Assembly: GCF_004138295.1 (NCBI RefSeq)
Contig: NZ_SCFM01000004.1
Coordinates: 248,001 to 312,000, forward strand
Source: Ectobacillus funiculus
GTDB taxonomy: Bacteria; Bacillota; Bacilli; Bacillales; Bacillaceae_G
Direction: 5' to 3'
Length of the DNA stretch: 64,000 nt
Below are positions 19,497 to 27,889 of this stretch, piece by piece. The notes under the pieces were generated by a model, which had not been told where the DNA came from, searched no databases, and worked only from the letters and a program-made list of their open reading frames with translations. Position numbers and translations under genes: made by a program. Position 1 is the first letter of the stretch. Every line of letters begins with the position of its first letter.

Positions 19497-20330
19497 TCAT
19501 GCCTTATCTAATAATTCTAAAACATCCAACAATAAATTTCGCAATACAAATAAGCGATAGTTTGCTGAACCTTCGACATCATCTAAAATCCGTTCTGGTA
19601 ATGAAGCTAGTGCGCGTTCAATTCTTTCGGATTCTGGCAATTCTTTATTGTTTAAAGCTGCTTCTACCCCCTGTGATCGAAAAGGAAAAGGACAGAGTCC
19701 ACTTAAAGCTACCCTGATCTCATTATCGATTTTTAAGGCTGCGATTGTTATTAATGGATAACCAGTATCCCACTGTTGGCGTCTTTTGAAGGTAAAAAAC
19801 GGTGCCTCAGTAAATCGTTTTTCTGTTGCTATTTGTACAAGAAACTCGCCCGATGAGAGCTGCAGCCGTTCCCGAAATATCTCATTAATAGGGGTCACCC
19901 TAGTTCCTTCCGGTCCAACCGTGACTACTTGGCTGTCAGCGAGCAAAAAAGGTAAAACGGCTTCACGGTAAAAAATTTGCGCACATATATTCCCGCCAAG
20001 CGTAATTTTCACCCGAGCAGTATGATCAGCAATTTCACTTGCCGTTTTAGATAATAAAGGGAATAGATTCTCCTTGCTAAGTTCAGTAAGAGTGACTGAG
20101 CTTCCCAGCACGAGATATTCTCCGCTAAATTGCATGGCTTTGCTTTCAGCAATTTCTTTTACATCAATAACCGCTTCCGTATAGACTAAGTTAATTCTGC
20201 CAAGCGTAATTAATTCCGTTCCACCTGATATAAACATAGGCTTCTTGCCTTGCTGGCTTAGGTACTGATATAAATTAACAGCCTCCTGAAGGGAAGATGG
20301 TTTATAATAATCAAAATCAAACGGAAGCAT
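19497..20330 (-). CDS. Molybdenum hydroxylase, FAD-binding medium subunit
   Basis: FAD subunit of the same enzyme, 277 residues of the CoxM/PucC type. The first FAD motif is FISGGTELITLGR at about residues 33-45, and TLGGNICAQIFYREAVLPFLL near residue 110 is the second flavin motif. Its ATG at 20330 overlaps the end of the large-subunit gene by 14 bases, so translation is probably coupled. The usual second motif (T-I-G-G-N) is TLGGN here, a common variant. Confidence 0.9.
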   Translation of the reverse strand: MLPFDFDYYKPSSLQEAVNLYQYLSQQGKKPMFISGGTELITLGRINLVYTEAVIDVKEIAESKAMQFSGEYLVLGSSVTLTELSKENLFPLLSKTASEIADHTARVKITLGGNICAQIFYREAVLPFLLADSQVVTVGPEGTRVTPINEIFRERLQLSSGEFLVQIATEKRFTEAPFFTFKRRQQWDTGYPLITIAALKIDNEIRVALSGLCPFPFRSQGVEAALNNKELPESERIERALASLPERILDDVEGSANYRLFVLRNLLLDVLELLDKA

Positions 20331-22647
20331 TCTTTGCTGCCTCCTTTGCTTTCCAAATCAATTCTGGAATTAATGGCAAATTATAAAGCGAAACACCAGC
20401 AGCCACGGACAACGCATTCCCAAGGGCCCCAGGCATTCCCATTAATCCTAGCTCTCCTATTCCACGGGCTCCATATGGCGCATCAATCTGCGGGTTTTCT
20501 ACAAAACCAACCAAGTAATGAGGATTCTCTCCATAGCGGAGCGGGCGATACGTCCGAAGCTGCGGATTCAAAACTCTCCCAAGCTCATCAAAATAAAATG
20601 TTTCTCTCCCAGCGAACGCTAACCCCATACTCATTGCACCCATCACTTGACCTAATGCCGCTTTTTCATTCATTACCCGGCCAGCATCCACCACCGTCGC
20701 AGCATTTATGAGTCGATACGTATAATCCCGACGGTCAAATTCTATCTCTACTCCATATGCTGCAACGGACCATTCCGGACCTGGTTTCCCAGCTCCCGTT
20801 TCCGGATCTAAATGTGTTATATGGCGTAATATATAATTTCCTCTACCAATGATTTGACCACCAATCGCATTACCATTTGGATACTTATAACCGTAGCCAA
20901 TATCTTTAAAATGTAATCCGATCACTGGATCATCCCTTAAAAACACCCGGCTATTTGCCACTTCAAAATCTTCCTTTGGCGCTCTTAATACACATGAAGC
21001 TATTTCTTTCAATTGATTAATTACATCTTCTGCGGCATTTAAGGTAGCCCTGCCTGCCATAAATGTTCCCCTGCTGGCAACGGTTTTCCAATGCTCTGGC
21101 ATTGTCTGGGTATCAACTTCCATTCGAACATGAATGTTATCGACATCCATTTTAAGTCTCTCAGCGAGAATTTGAGCCAGCACAGTCTTCGTTCCCGTTC
21201 CAATTTCAATAAGTCCTGACATTAAATTGATACTTCCATCCCGATTAAATGTTAAAATAGCACCTGAGGGAGCGTTAGCATCAATCGTTGACGTTTTCCA
21301 GCTGCAGCTCACACCTTTTACTCTAATAAAACGCTCATTTACCTCTTTGATTGGACCTTCTTCCCATCGGATTAACTCTCTTACTTTCTCAATGCATTGT
21401 GGTAAGTTTCCTAAATTACTTTTATTTAAGGGAACCCTTGTCGGTGTCGTGTTTCCTGGACGGATAGCATTTATATAACGGAGTTCAAGCGGATCCATCT
21501 GCAGCTTTTGTGAAAGTAAGTCCATTGTTCTTTCAATGACAAAGGAAAGCTCGGAATGGGCAAAGCCCCTAAATGGGGAGGCATATGGATGATTGGTGTA
21601 CATACAATACGAATCACCCCAGACATTCTCAACATTGTAAGGACCTGTGCAATCCACTGCCCCTGATCTCGTTACATCAATAGCTTTATCGGAATAAGCA
21701 CCGCCGTCCCACAGATAAAGGATTTCCATAGCTTGAATTTTCCCGCTGCGATCGGCCCCAATTTTAACTGTTGCGTCCAAACCAATATGACTTGGGGAGG
21801 TAATGATATCCTCTTCACGGTCATTCCAGACCTTTACAGGCCGACCGCCGACAGCCTTCGATGCTAAGTAGGCAAGTACTTCAAGCTGAACAGCTGCCTT
21901 TCCGCCGTAGGCTCCTCCTACAAACGGTGTGTGAACAACGATTTTCCCCATATCCTCACCAAAGTAATCGGCTATAAGTGTTTTGACCATAAAAGGGGCC
22001 TGGGAGGAGGTCATTATATTGATTGTTCCATCGGGTAAAATCTCACAAGTCGAACATCTTGTTTCCATTGCTGCATGGTCAGAAGGAGCAAAGGAATAAC
22101 TTGCTTCTACCGTTACTTCACTATCAGCCCAGCCTTGTTCCATGTTACCCTTGCGAATTTTAATATGAGTTGCAATGTTTGTTCCCGGAACCGGGTGTGA
22201 ATCCTCCTCCTTTTTGTATTCGCCTAACTTTTCATGAACAAGGGGAGCATTTTCTTGAAATGCCTGTGTCGGTGAATTTACTACTGGCAATAATTCATAG
22301 TCGACCTTAACCTGATTGGCTGCTGCCCTGGCCTGGTCTGGAGTTTCTGCAATAACCAGTGCAACTACTTCCCCGTGATAACGGACTTTATCTACAGCAA
22401 TTGGCGGACGGTCACGAATTGCCTCACCTGTGAGCGGAAAATGTTCTCCAGCGACAATCGCCCTAACTCCCGGCATTTTTAGCGCTTCTGTCGTGTCTAT
22501 TGCAGTGATTCTAGCATGCCCGTATGGACTAATGACCTTTTTACAAGAAAGCATCCCAATGGATTGGTAATCATTCGTGTATTTCGCCCGGCCCTTCACT
22601 TTATCCCACGCCTCTTTACGAATGACGCTTTTCCCGATTACCTCCAA
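20317..22647 (-). CDS. Molybdenum hydroxylase, molybdopterin-binding large subunit
   Basis: Catalytic subunit, 776 residues, of the xanthine dehydrogenase family; such enzymes hydroxylate purines, N-heterocycles or aldehydes with water as oxygen source. Cofactor and active-site blocks are visible: GGAYGGKAAVQLEVLA near residue 244, the PFRGFAHSE cofactor loop near residue 360, EIGTGTKTVLAQI near residue 482, and GARGIGELGLMG near residue 738, with the active-site Glu. Start TTG 22647 follows TAGGAGG. Purine degradation would be the first guess, but no purine genes, cofactor genes or maturation factor lie near, so the substrate is open. Confidence 0.92.
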   Translation of the reverse strand: MEVIGKSVIRKEAWDKVKGRAKYTNDYQSIGMLSCKKVISPYGHARITAIDTTEALKMPGVRAIVAGEHFPLTGEAIRDRPPIAVDKVRYHGEVVALVIAETPDQARAAANQVKVDYELLPVVNSPTQAFQENAPLVHEKLGEYKKEEDSHPVPGTNIATHIKIRKGNMEQGWADSEVTVEASYSFAPSDHAAMETRCSTCEILPDGTINIMTSSQAPFMVKTLIADYFGEDMGKIVVHTPFVGGAYGGKAAVQLEVLAYLASKAVGGRPVKVWNDREEDIITSPSHIGLDATVKIGADRSGKIQAMEILYLWDGGAYSDKAIDVTRSGAVDCTGPYNVENVWGDSYCMYTNHPYASPFRGFAHSELSFVIERTMDLLSQKLQMDPLELRYINAIRPGNTTPTRVPLNKSNLGNLPQCIEKVRELIRWEEGPIKEVNERFIRVKGVSCSWKTSTIDANAPSGAILTFNRDGSINLMSGLIEIGTGTKTVLAQILAERLKMDVDNIHVRMEVDTQTMPEHWKTVASRGTFMAGRATLNAAEDVINQLKEIASCVLRAPKEDFEVANSRVFLRDDPVIGLHFKDIGYGYKYPNGNAIGGQIIGRGNYILRHITHLDPETGAGKPGPEWSVAAYGVEIEFDRRDYTYRLINAATVVDAGRVMNEKAALGQVMGAMSMGLAFAGRETFYFDELGRVLNPQLRTYRPLRYGENPHYLVGFVENPQIDAPYGARGIGELGLMGMPGALGNALSVAAGVSLYNLPLIPELIWKAKEAAKNASV

Positions 22648-23040
22648 TTCATTTCCTCCTAACCTTCGTTAGTCACAAAGCGTTTCAATGTAATGATTCC
22701 AAATTCTATCCTCATGAAAAAATGGAGCAAACTCTCCTTTTCATCGATTCCTCTTATCTCCATATTCTTGTACTCTAAAAACAGTAATGTTAATCAAACT
22801 TACAGAATGTTTAACAGCACCAAATATCAAGTAATTGACCTCCCCGCTACCTGTCACATTACAAAAACACCGTTTTGCAAGAGCATTAAACGCAAAGGTT
22901 CCTACATTATTTATATTAGTGGGAAAACCATTCTTAGAATCTGCAATTTTTTCTTGCCAATTCAAATTCATTTAATTGGCTGAAACCCATCTCCCAAATA
23001 GACATTTTCATACCCTTGAATATCAAATAATACATTTTAG
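22648..23040. other. Gap upstream of the molybdenum hydroxylase operon
   Basis: No supported gene. A minus-strand frame of 76 codons (22741-22971) lacks a ribosome site and matches nothing I know. The promoter for the operon should lie here, but none is clear. Confidence 0.35.
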
Positions 23041-23238
23041 TTGTTATATAAAACTATTTATCTGCTTGCAACTCAAACACCAAAACAGAATTGTAATATT
23101 AAAGGTAACATCTCTTCAAACGGGGAGAAAATTTATCACATGCCGGGACAGGCATTCTATGACAAAACGGATGCCGAAGAAATGTTCTGTACAGAATCAG
23201 AAGCTCAATCTGCCGGATATAGAAAATCAAAGCGTTAA
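23041..23238 (+). pseudogene. Truncated gene with a C-terminal sunset domain
   Basis: The last 48 codons read CNIKGNISSNGEKIYHMPGQ, then AFYDKTDAEEMFCTESEAQS and GYRKSKR, which is the short sunset domain found at the C-terminus of secreted nucleases and other surface proteins of Bacillus. The preceding 17 codons fit no domain and have no ribosome site, so the main part of the gene appears lost. A hairpin with a T run on the minus strand follows at 23290-23311. Confidence 0.55.
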
Positions 23239-23414
23239 AAATAGACAAATCCGCCCCGAAATGCCAGTGGTTTTCTTTCTACAATAAAAAGAGGAGCATC
23301 TTTGCCCCTCTGGATTAGTATAAAATGGTGTTTTGATCAAAAAACTATCCATTATATTTTTGTGTTTATCGTCATATTTGATATATTTGTACTAATAAGA
23401 ATGGAGATAATATC

Positions 23415-23531
23415 ATGGATCCAATTATTACATCAGCCCTAACAGCATTTGCAACGACAGTAGCAACAGGTAGTAGTAAAGCACCATTGCAAACCCTCGA
23501 TGATTTATGGTATCTATATAAGTTGAACTAA
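23415..23531 (+). pseudogene. Truncated small gene interrupted by a repeat element
   Basis: ATG 23415 follows ATGGAG and opens a 38-codon frame (MDPIITSALTAFATTVAT, then LQTLDDLWYLYKLN). The opening resembles the start of a longer family of Bacillus proteins that continue after LDDLWYL. The frame departs exactly where the inverted repeat at 23514 begins, so the element probably cut the gene. Confidence 0.45.
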
Positions 23532-23654
23532 ATATTTTCTCACAATCCCATTGCAGCACAAATTCATACAGAATACAGTGCCTTATAAAGGTAATTTGAA
23601 TGGTGATTTAGGCACTGAATAAGAAGGTGCAAGAATTAAATTCAACTTATATAG
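23514..23654. mobile_element. MITE-like element, 141 bp
   Basis: Perfect 14-bp terminal inverted repeats (CTATATAAGTTGAA at 23514-23527, TTCAACTTATATAG at 23641-23654), with an inner 7-bp inverted pair CAGTGCC/GGCACTG. No coding capacity. It interrupts the frame starting at 23415. No clear target duplication is visible. Relation to the bcr repeats of the B. cereus group is possible but not testable here. Confidence 0.5.
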
Positions 23655-23687
23655 ACTCCCACTAATACGGGAGTCTTTTTATTTTTT
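23654..23687 (+). terminator. Strong terminator beside the MITE-like element
   Basis: Stem GACTCCC / GGGAGTC with an 8-base loop and a TTTTTATTTTTTT tail on the plus strand. It overlaps the stop codon of the convergent small gene. Confidence 0.8.
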
Positions 23688-23910
23688 TCAAGCGCTCATC
23701 TAGAATTAACATTAAATCGTCAATGTGATTTCTATAAGAGTTCCATTCTTCTGAGAACAGCCTATTTAATGACAGACAATCAATACAAGATTGCAAACGA
23801 GTTAATAAATCATCGTGCGAAAGCCGTCTAATATCATCAATTGGCATTTCCTTCACTTGAGACAGCGCTTCTTTTTCTTCTTTAGCTTTTGCAAAGTCTA
23901 ATACCTTCAT
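23662..23910 (-). CDS. Small hypothetical helical protein
   Basis: 82 residues from ATG 23910, which follows GAGGGAAAG; an upstream in-frame start at 23961 has no such site. The product is charged and helical (FAKAKEEKEALSQVKEM, then DDLMLILDERLKKIKRLPY), soluble, and of a type common as uncharacterised small Bacillus proteins. Its stop lies within the plus-strand terminator hairpin at 23654-23675. No function can be given. Confidence 0.55.
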   Translation of the reverse strand: MKVLDFAKAKEEKEALSQVKEMPIDDIRRLSHDDLLTRLQSCIDCLSLNRLFSEEWNSYRNHIDDLMLILDERLKKIKRLPY

Positions 23911-24211
23911 TGAATCACTTTCCCTCTTCCATTTTAACCAAATTTCCGCAAAATCGCACATAAACTACGGGAGACAGTTATATTTTGTTCTAACGTGTTT
24001 CTCCTTATGTTAGCAGGCATAGACACACATTATAATATATACAAGATATAAAAGAAACCTCCATCACTCAAATTTCGAGTAAATGAAGGTGCTTTATGCC
24101 CAACATATCCTTAAATCTTTTCCAACATACTATCATTTTTTACATGACAAAACGTTGGATACTTACAGTAAAAATTCCTCTTCAGGAATTACAACATAAT
24201 CCTATAAAAAG
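23911..24211. other. Gap holding the sugar-locus terminator
   Basis: Only the hairpin at 24057-24090 is recognisable here; the rest is AT-rich without a supported gene. Confidence 0.4.
24057..24090 (-). terminator. Terminator after the LacI-type gene
   Basis: Arms ACCTCCATCACTC (24057-24069) and GAGTAAATGAAGGT (24077-24090) pair with small mismatches; the minus strand runs on into TTTCTTTTAT. Confidence 0.65.
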
Positions 24212-25204
24212 TTATGTGGATTCTCGAACAACTAATTCTATTGACATCTCATACGTTTCAATCTTCATTTCAGGATTATGAAGCATCTCGATAATCACTT
24301 CCACTGACTTTTCTCCCATTTGGTCGACAGGCTGACGAATCGTTGTTAGTTTGGGATCCAACATTTCTGCAAGAGGTTGGTCATCGAAGCCCATAATTGC
24401 GATATCGTCAGGAACTCTTAAGCTGTGCCCTTTTGCTTCAATCATCATCCCACCAGCAATTTCATCACTTCCAGTAAAAACGGCAGTAGGACGATCGTCC
24501 ATCTCTAGAATTTGCTTCATTACTTGTTTCCCATCCTCAATAGTATGCTGATTCACAAAAATCCACTTTGGATTTATTACAATCCCTGCTTCTTTTAATG
24601 CTTTTTGATAACCATAATTGCGATCTTTATCTTTCCCCTGCTCGTCAAACAGTCCTCCTGTGCAGTAAGCAATTTTTTGATGCCCTTTTTCAATTAAATG
24701 CTTCACACCTATATATGTCCCTTTGTATTGATCTAAACGAATGATTGGAACATCTGCGTGATTCACATACTCGTTGCATAGCACGATAGGACCGTAATCG
24801 GTAAACGGCTGAATGATGTTCCAATCATTTTCAATGGCCGTCATAATAATTCCATCTACCTGCTTCGTTTTCAATAAATTTAAAAATGCAAGTTCTTTTT
24901 CTTTATCTTCATTGCTTTGGCAAATCAGCACTTGATATCCTTTATGATAAGCAGTCTGTTCAATCGAGTTCACCAAATATGAAAAGAAGGGATTCACAAT
25001 CCTCGGTACAATAACCCCGAGTGTAGTCGTTAATTGTCCTCTTAGTCTTCTTGCAGAAGGATTTGGTGTATAACCAAGCTCCTCCATCGCTTTTAGCACT
25101 TGCTCTTTTTTCTCTTTCGAAACATATGGATGATTATTTATTACACGTGAAACAGTTGTTTTTGATAATCCTGATAATTTTGCTACATCTGATATTGTAG
25201 ACAC
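24212..25204 (-). CDS. LacI family transcriptional regulator
   Basis: Sugar-responsive repressor of 330 residues. The helix-turn-helix is at the very start (TISDVAKLSGLSKTTVSRVI, then the hinge PNPSARRLRGQ near residue 55), followed by a periplasmic-binding-protein-like effector domain (GVIVPRIVNPFFSYLV onwards, end MGFDDQPLAEMLDPKLTTIR). The start GTG 25204 has GGAG/GGAAAA upstream and gives the usual length; the longer frame to 25303 adds residues foreign to the family. A palindrome at 25231-25252 just upstream suggests self-control. The nearby EIIBC and GH13 genes are its likely targets; the effector sugar is unknown. Confidence 0.92.
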   Translation of the reverse strand: MSTISDVAKLSGLSKTTVSRVINNHPYVSKEKKEQVLKAMEELGYTPNPSARRLRGQLTTTLGVIVPRIVNPFFSYLVNSIEQTAYHKGYQVLICQSNEDKEKELAFLNLLKTKQVDGIIMTAIENDWNIIQPFTDYGPIVLCNEYVNHADVPIIRLDQYKGTYIGVKHLIEKGHQKIAYCTGGLFDEQGKDKDRNYGYQKALKEAGIVINPKWIFVNQHTIEDGKQVMKQILEMDDRPTAVFTGSDEIAGGMMIEAKGHSLRVPDDIAIMGFDDQPLAEMLDPKLTTIRQPVDQMGEKSVEVIIEMLHNPEMKIETYEMSIELVVREST

Positions 25205-25230
25205 TTTTCCATCACTCCACTGCCAAAGTA

Positions 25231-25252
25231 AATATGAAAACAGTTTCATATT
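25231..25252. promoter_or_regulatory. Palindromic operator or cre-like site before the LacI gene
   Basis: Perfect 9-bp arms AATATGAAA / TTTCATATT around ACAG, 27 bases upstream of the start. The inner TGAAAACAGTTTCA matches the CcpA cre consensus at 12 of 14 positions, so either autorepression or catabolite control is possible. Confidence 0.6.
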
Positions 25253-25318
25253 TATTTTACTGTAGGGAAGAGATAATTTGCAATGCGTATTATTTCTAAT
25301 CAAAAGCAGCTGTAAATG

Positions 25319-26272
25319 TCATTTCAACAATTTCTTCAGGAAGTCTAGCTTCTGCTCCGCATTATCTTTGGTGATAAGATCGATACCTGTATCAACAGTT
25401 TTTCTAACATTTTCTCCCTGTATCACTTTCCATGCAGTTTCAACACTTATATACCCCATATCATAAGGATTCTGTGCCACTGTATCAGGCACAACTCCCT
25501 CTTCTATTGATTCAACCATTTTAACGATCCCATCTACCCCCATGACAGGGATACTATTCCCGTGTTTCCGAATGACCTCTAAAGCACTTAATGCCATAAT
25601 ATCAGTAGTAGCAAATACACCTTTCACATCGGGATACTGCTGCAAAATCGTTGTCATTGCTGCCCTAACCGGCAAAGACTCATTTGGTAATTCTGTTTTT
25701 TCGACTGCAATTTTGATTCCTGCAGCCTCGAAGCTCAATATAGCTCCTTTTATTCTTTCACTTATAACTGAACTAGTTAAGTCTCCAGCAATAAGAGCTA
25801 CTTTATCTCCAGGCTGCAGCCCTGAAGCCAGTAATTCCCCTGCTTTTTGGCCTAGCTCAAAATTATCAGTACCAATATAAGTAGTTTTATTTTCTAAAGG
25901 AATATCCGTATCTATTAATAATACAGGAATTTTACTTTGGGCAGCTTTTTTCAAGCTAGACATAACAAGAGGTGATTCAAAGGGGGAAACAACTAATGCA
26001 TCGGGATGTTCTGCAAGAATACTTTTTAACACGAAGCCCTGTGCATCTGCTTCTGATCCATAACGGGGTGCGATAACTTTACCATCTATATCAAAATCTC
26101 GAAAACCTTTTTCCGCTCCAGCTTTCACAATTTCCCAATATTGTGTATCTGCATCCTTTAACACCACAACTACTTTAGGTCTATCATCTGTTCTAAGAAA
26201 CTTGACTACATATCCTGTTATAGAAATAAGAAGGACCGAGATAATCAATCGGATGATCCATTTCTTTTTCAC
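25319..26272 (-). CDS. Sugar-binding protein, periplasmic-binding type, membrane-anchored
   Basis: 317 residues with an RbsB-like type 1 periplasmic-binding fold. GTG 26272 follows GTAGGAG and precedes a basic start and a single hydrophobic segment (WIIRLIISVLLISITGYVV), which looks like an uncleaved anchor or signal; there is no lipobox Cys. Family blocks: VVVVLKDADTQYWEIVKAGAE, LVVSPFES, PVLLIDTDIP, TYIGTDNFELGQKAGELL, MGVDGIVKMVESI. No ABC permease or ATPase gene is near, so it is an orphan; it lies between the LacI-type gene and the PTS gene, on the same strand. It may sense or present a sugar, but this is inference. Confidence 0.85.
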   Translation of the reverse strand: MKKKWIIRLIISVLLISITGYVVKFLRTDDRPKVVVVLKDADTQYWEIVKAGAEKGFRDFDIDGKVIAPRYGSEADAQGFVLKSILAEHPDALVVSPFESPLVMSSLKKAAQSKIPVLLIDTDIPLENKTTYIGTDNFELGQKAGELLASGLQPGDKVALIAGDLTSSVISERIKGAILSFEAAGIKIAVEKTELPNESLPVRAAMTTILQQYPDVKGVFATTDIMALSALEVIRKHGNSIPVMGVDGIVKMVESIEEGVVPDTVAQNPYDMGYISVETAWKVIQGENVRKTVDTGIDLITKDNAEQKLDFLKKLLK

Positions 26273-26385
26273 GATGTATCTCCTACCTGGAAAGAATAAC
26301 ACCAGGATTTTGCGTTTTTATTTTATAACATTAAAGGCAAACAGCCCACTAGTTGAAGTCCCCTCCAAAAATAATTTCAAACACT

Positions 26386-26413
26386 AAAAACGAGTCACTA
26401 GCAACTCGTTTTT
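26386..26413 (-). terminator. Terminator after the EIIBC gene
   Basis: Perfect 10-bp stem AAAAACGAGT / ACTCGTTTTT with an 8-base loop, 30 bases beyond the stop; it separates the GH13-EIIBC operon from the binding-protein gene. Confidence 0.88.
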
Positions 26414-26443
26414 AGCGAATAGATTCATTCCATTTTGCAGCTA

Positions 26444-27889
26444 TTAACTTGCATTGCTTAGTTTCTGGCTTCGATCTTCTACCATAACTTCTTTTGGAAC
26501 TGCAAATAAGTAGGTAATGATCAATGCGGCAGTAAAAACCAGAGCGGAAACCACAATATAAACGATCAGCTGATTCCACTCATAAATGTACATTAAAGGA
26601 GAAAGAAGCACAGCCAAACCATATGAATTAGCTTTAATATTTAGGATGGATAAGATTGCGCCCCCAACAGCCGAGCAGCCAATCATAACATATAGCGGTT
26701 TCATGCTATACCTCATAACAACTCCAAACAAAGCCGGTTCACTAACACCTAGCAATTGCGTAAGGGTTGCACTCAACCCGGCCACTTTTACCGTGCTTTT
26801 TTTCGCTTTTAGCGTAATCCCCAGACAAGTGCCAGCATTCGCAAATCCGTACATCGCACAAAGTGTAATTAGAGGGTTAAACCCCGTATTCGCAAGCAAT
26901 GTTGTTTCGACAGCAATAAATAAATGATGCATTCCTGTCATAACCGCAAGCGGATACAAAAGTCCAATCAATAGTCCCCCAATCCCAAAAGGAGCATGAA
27001 TAAGCTGTGTAATAACCGTTACCAAGCCCATCTCCACAAAATGCAATAAAGGCCCTAAAATAAGTAAACCAGTAACCATCATAGTCAATAAAACAAAGAA
27101 CGGAGTAAAGATTAAATCTAGGGCATTCGGCATGACAGCCCGCAGCTTTTTCTCCAATTTTGCCCCAAGAATCCCTATCACAAGCGCTGTTAACACTTTA
27201 CCCTGATAACCAACAACCGGAATGAAACCGAAAGCCATAATGGGCTTTACTCCGCTATTGATATCCGCTACCGCATACGCGTTAGGAAGGGCAGGAGAAA
27301 CAAGCATTAACCCTAGTACAAAACCAATGATAGGCATACCGCCAAAATTCCTAAATGCAGACCAACAAATTAAGGCTGGTAAAAAGGCAAAAGCTGTGTC
27401 TGTCAGAACTGATAGGAGTGTTCGCAGATAATCTGGAACATCATTAACGCTCATGCCCATTGAGCCTAAGATGGCATCACTGAATAGCACCCCCTTTAAC
27501 CCAAGGAATAAACCCGTTGCTCCAATGATCGGAATAATCGGAATAAAGATATCAGCTAACGTTCGTACAGCCTTTCTGATTCCCTTGTCTTTGCTATTAG
27601 ATGAAGCTTCCTTCTTCTGTCGCTCATCCTCTTGATGGGGTTGATTCCCTCTTAGGGCAGAGTAAACTTTGTTGACCGTACCGGTACCGAGAATAACCTG
27701 ATATTGACCAGCATTAAAAAATACGCCTTTAACCTCATCAATTCTTTCAATTGCTTCATCATCAATCTTTTCACGATCTTTCACAGAAAAACGTAATCGC
27801 GTTGCACAATGAACATACGATTCAATATTATCCTCACCAATAACATTTACAAGTTCTTTTCCTATACGTTCGTATTTATTTTCACTCAT
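26444..27889 (-). CDS. PTS EIIBC component, sucrose/trehalose type
   Basis: Membrane permease of the phosphotransferase system, 481 residues: an N-terminal IIB domain with the phosphorylated Cys in VHCATRLRFSV at about residue 27, a polar linker (QPHQEDERQKKEASSNSKDK), then a IIC domain of about ten helices from residue 110 (FIPIIPIIGATGLFLGLKG), including GMHHLF near 313. No IIA domain is attached, so it must borrow one, often that of the glucose system. The ATG overlaps the GH13 gene by 8 bases. With an alpha-glucosidase as partner, the cargo is an alpha-linked disaccharide, but which one is not decided. Confidence 0.9.
   Translation of the reverse strand: MSENKYERIGKELVNVIGEDNIESYVHCATRLRFSVKDREKIDDEAIERIDEVKGVFFNAGQYQVILGTGTVNKVYSALRGNQPHQEDERQKKEASSNSKDKGIRKAVRTLADIFIPIIPIIGATGLFLGLKGVLFSDAILGSMGMSVNDVPDYLRTLLSVLTDTAFAFLPALICWSAFRNFGGMPIIGFVLGLMLVSPALPNAYAVADINSGVKPIMAFGFIPVVGYQGKVLTALVIGILGAKLEKKLRAVMPNALDLIFTPFFVLLTMMVTGLLILGPLLHFVEMGLVTVITQLIHAPFGIGGLLIGLLYPLAVMTGMHHLFIAVETTLLANTGFNPLITLCAMYGFANAGTCLGITLKAKKSTVKVAGLSATLTQLLGVSEPALFGVVMRYSMKPLYVMIGCSAVGGAILSILNIKANSYGLAVLLSPLMYIYEWNQLIVYIVVSALVFTAALIITYLFAVPKEVMVEDRSQKLSNAS

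Noticed and set aside
22741-22971. 76-codon frame on the minus strand before the molybdenum hydroxylase operon
   Set aside because: No ribosome site and no recognisable domain; spore germination GerP-like resemblance was considered, but the motifs do not fit.
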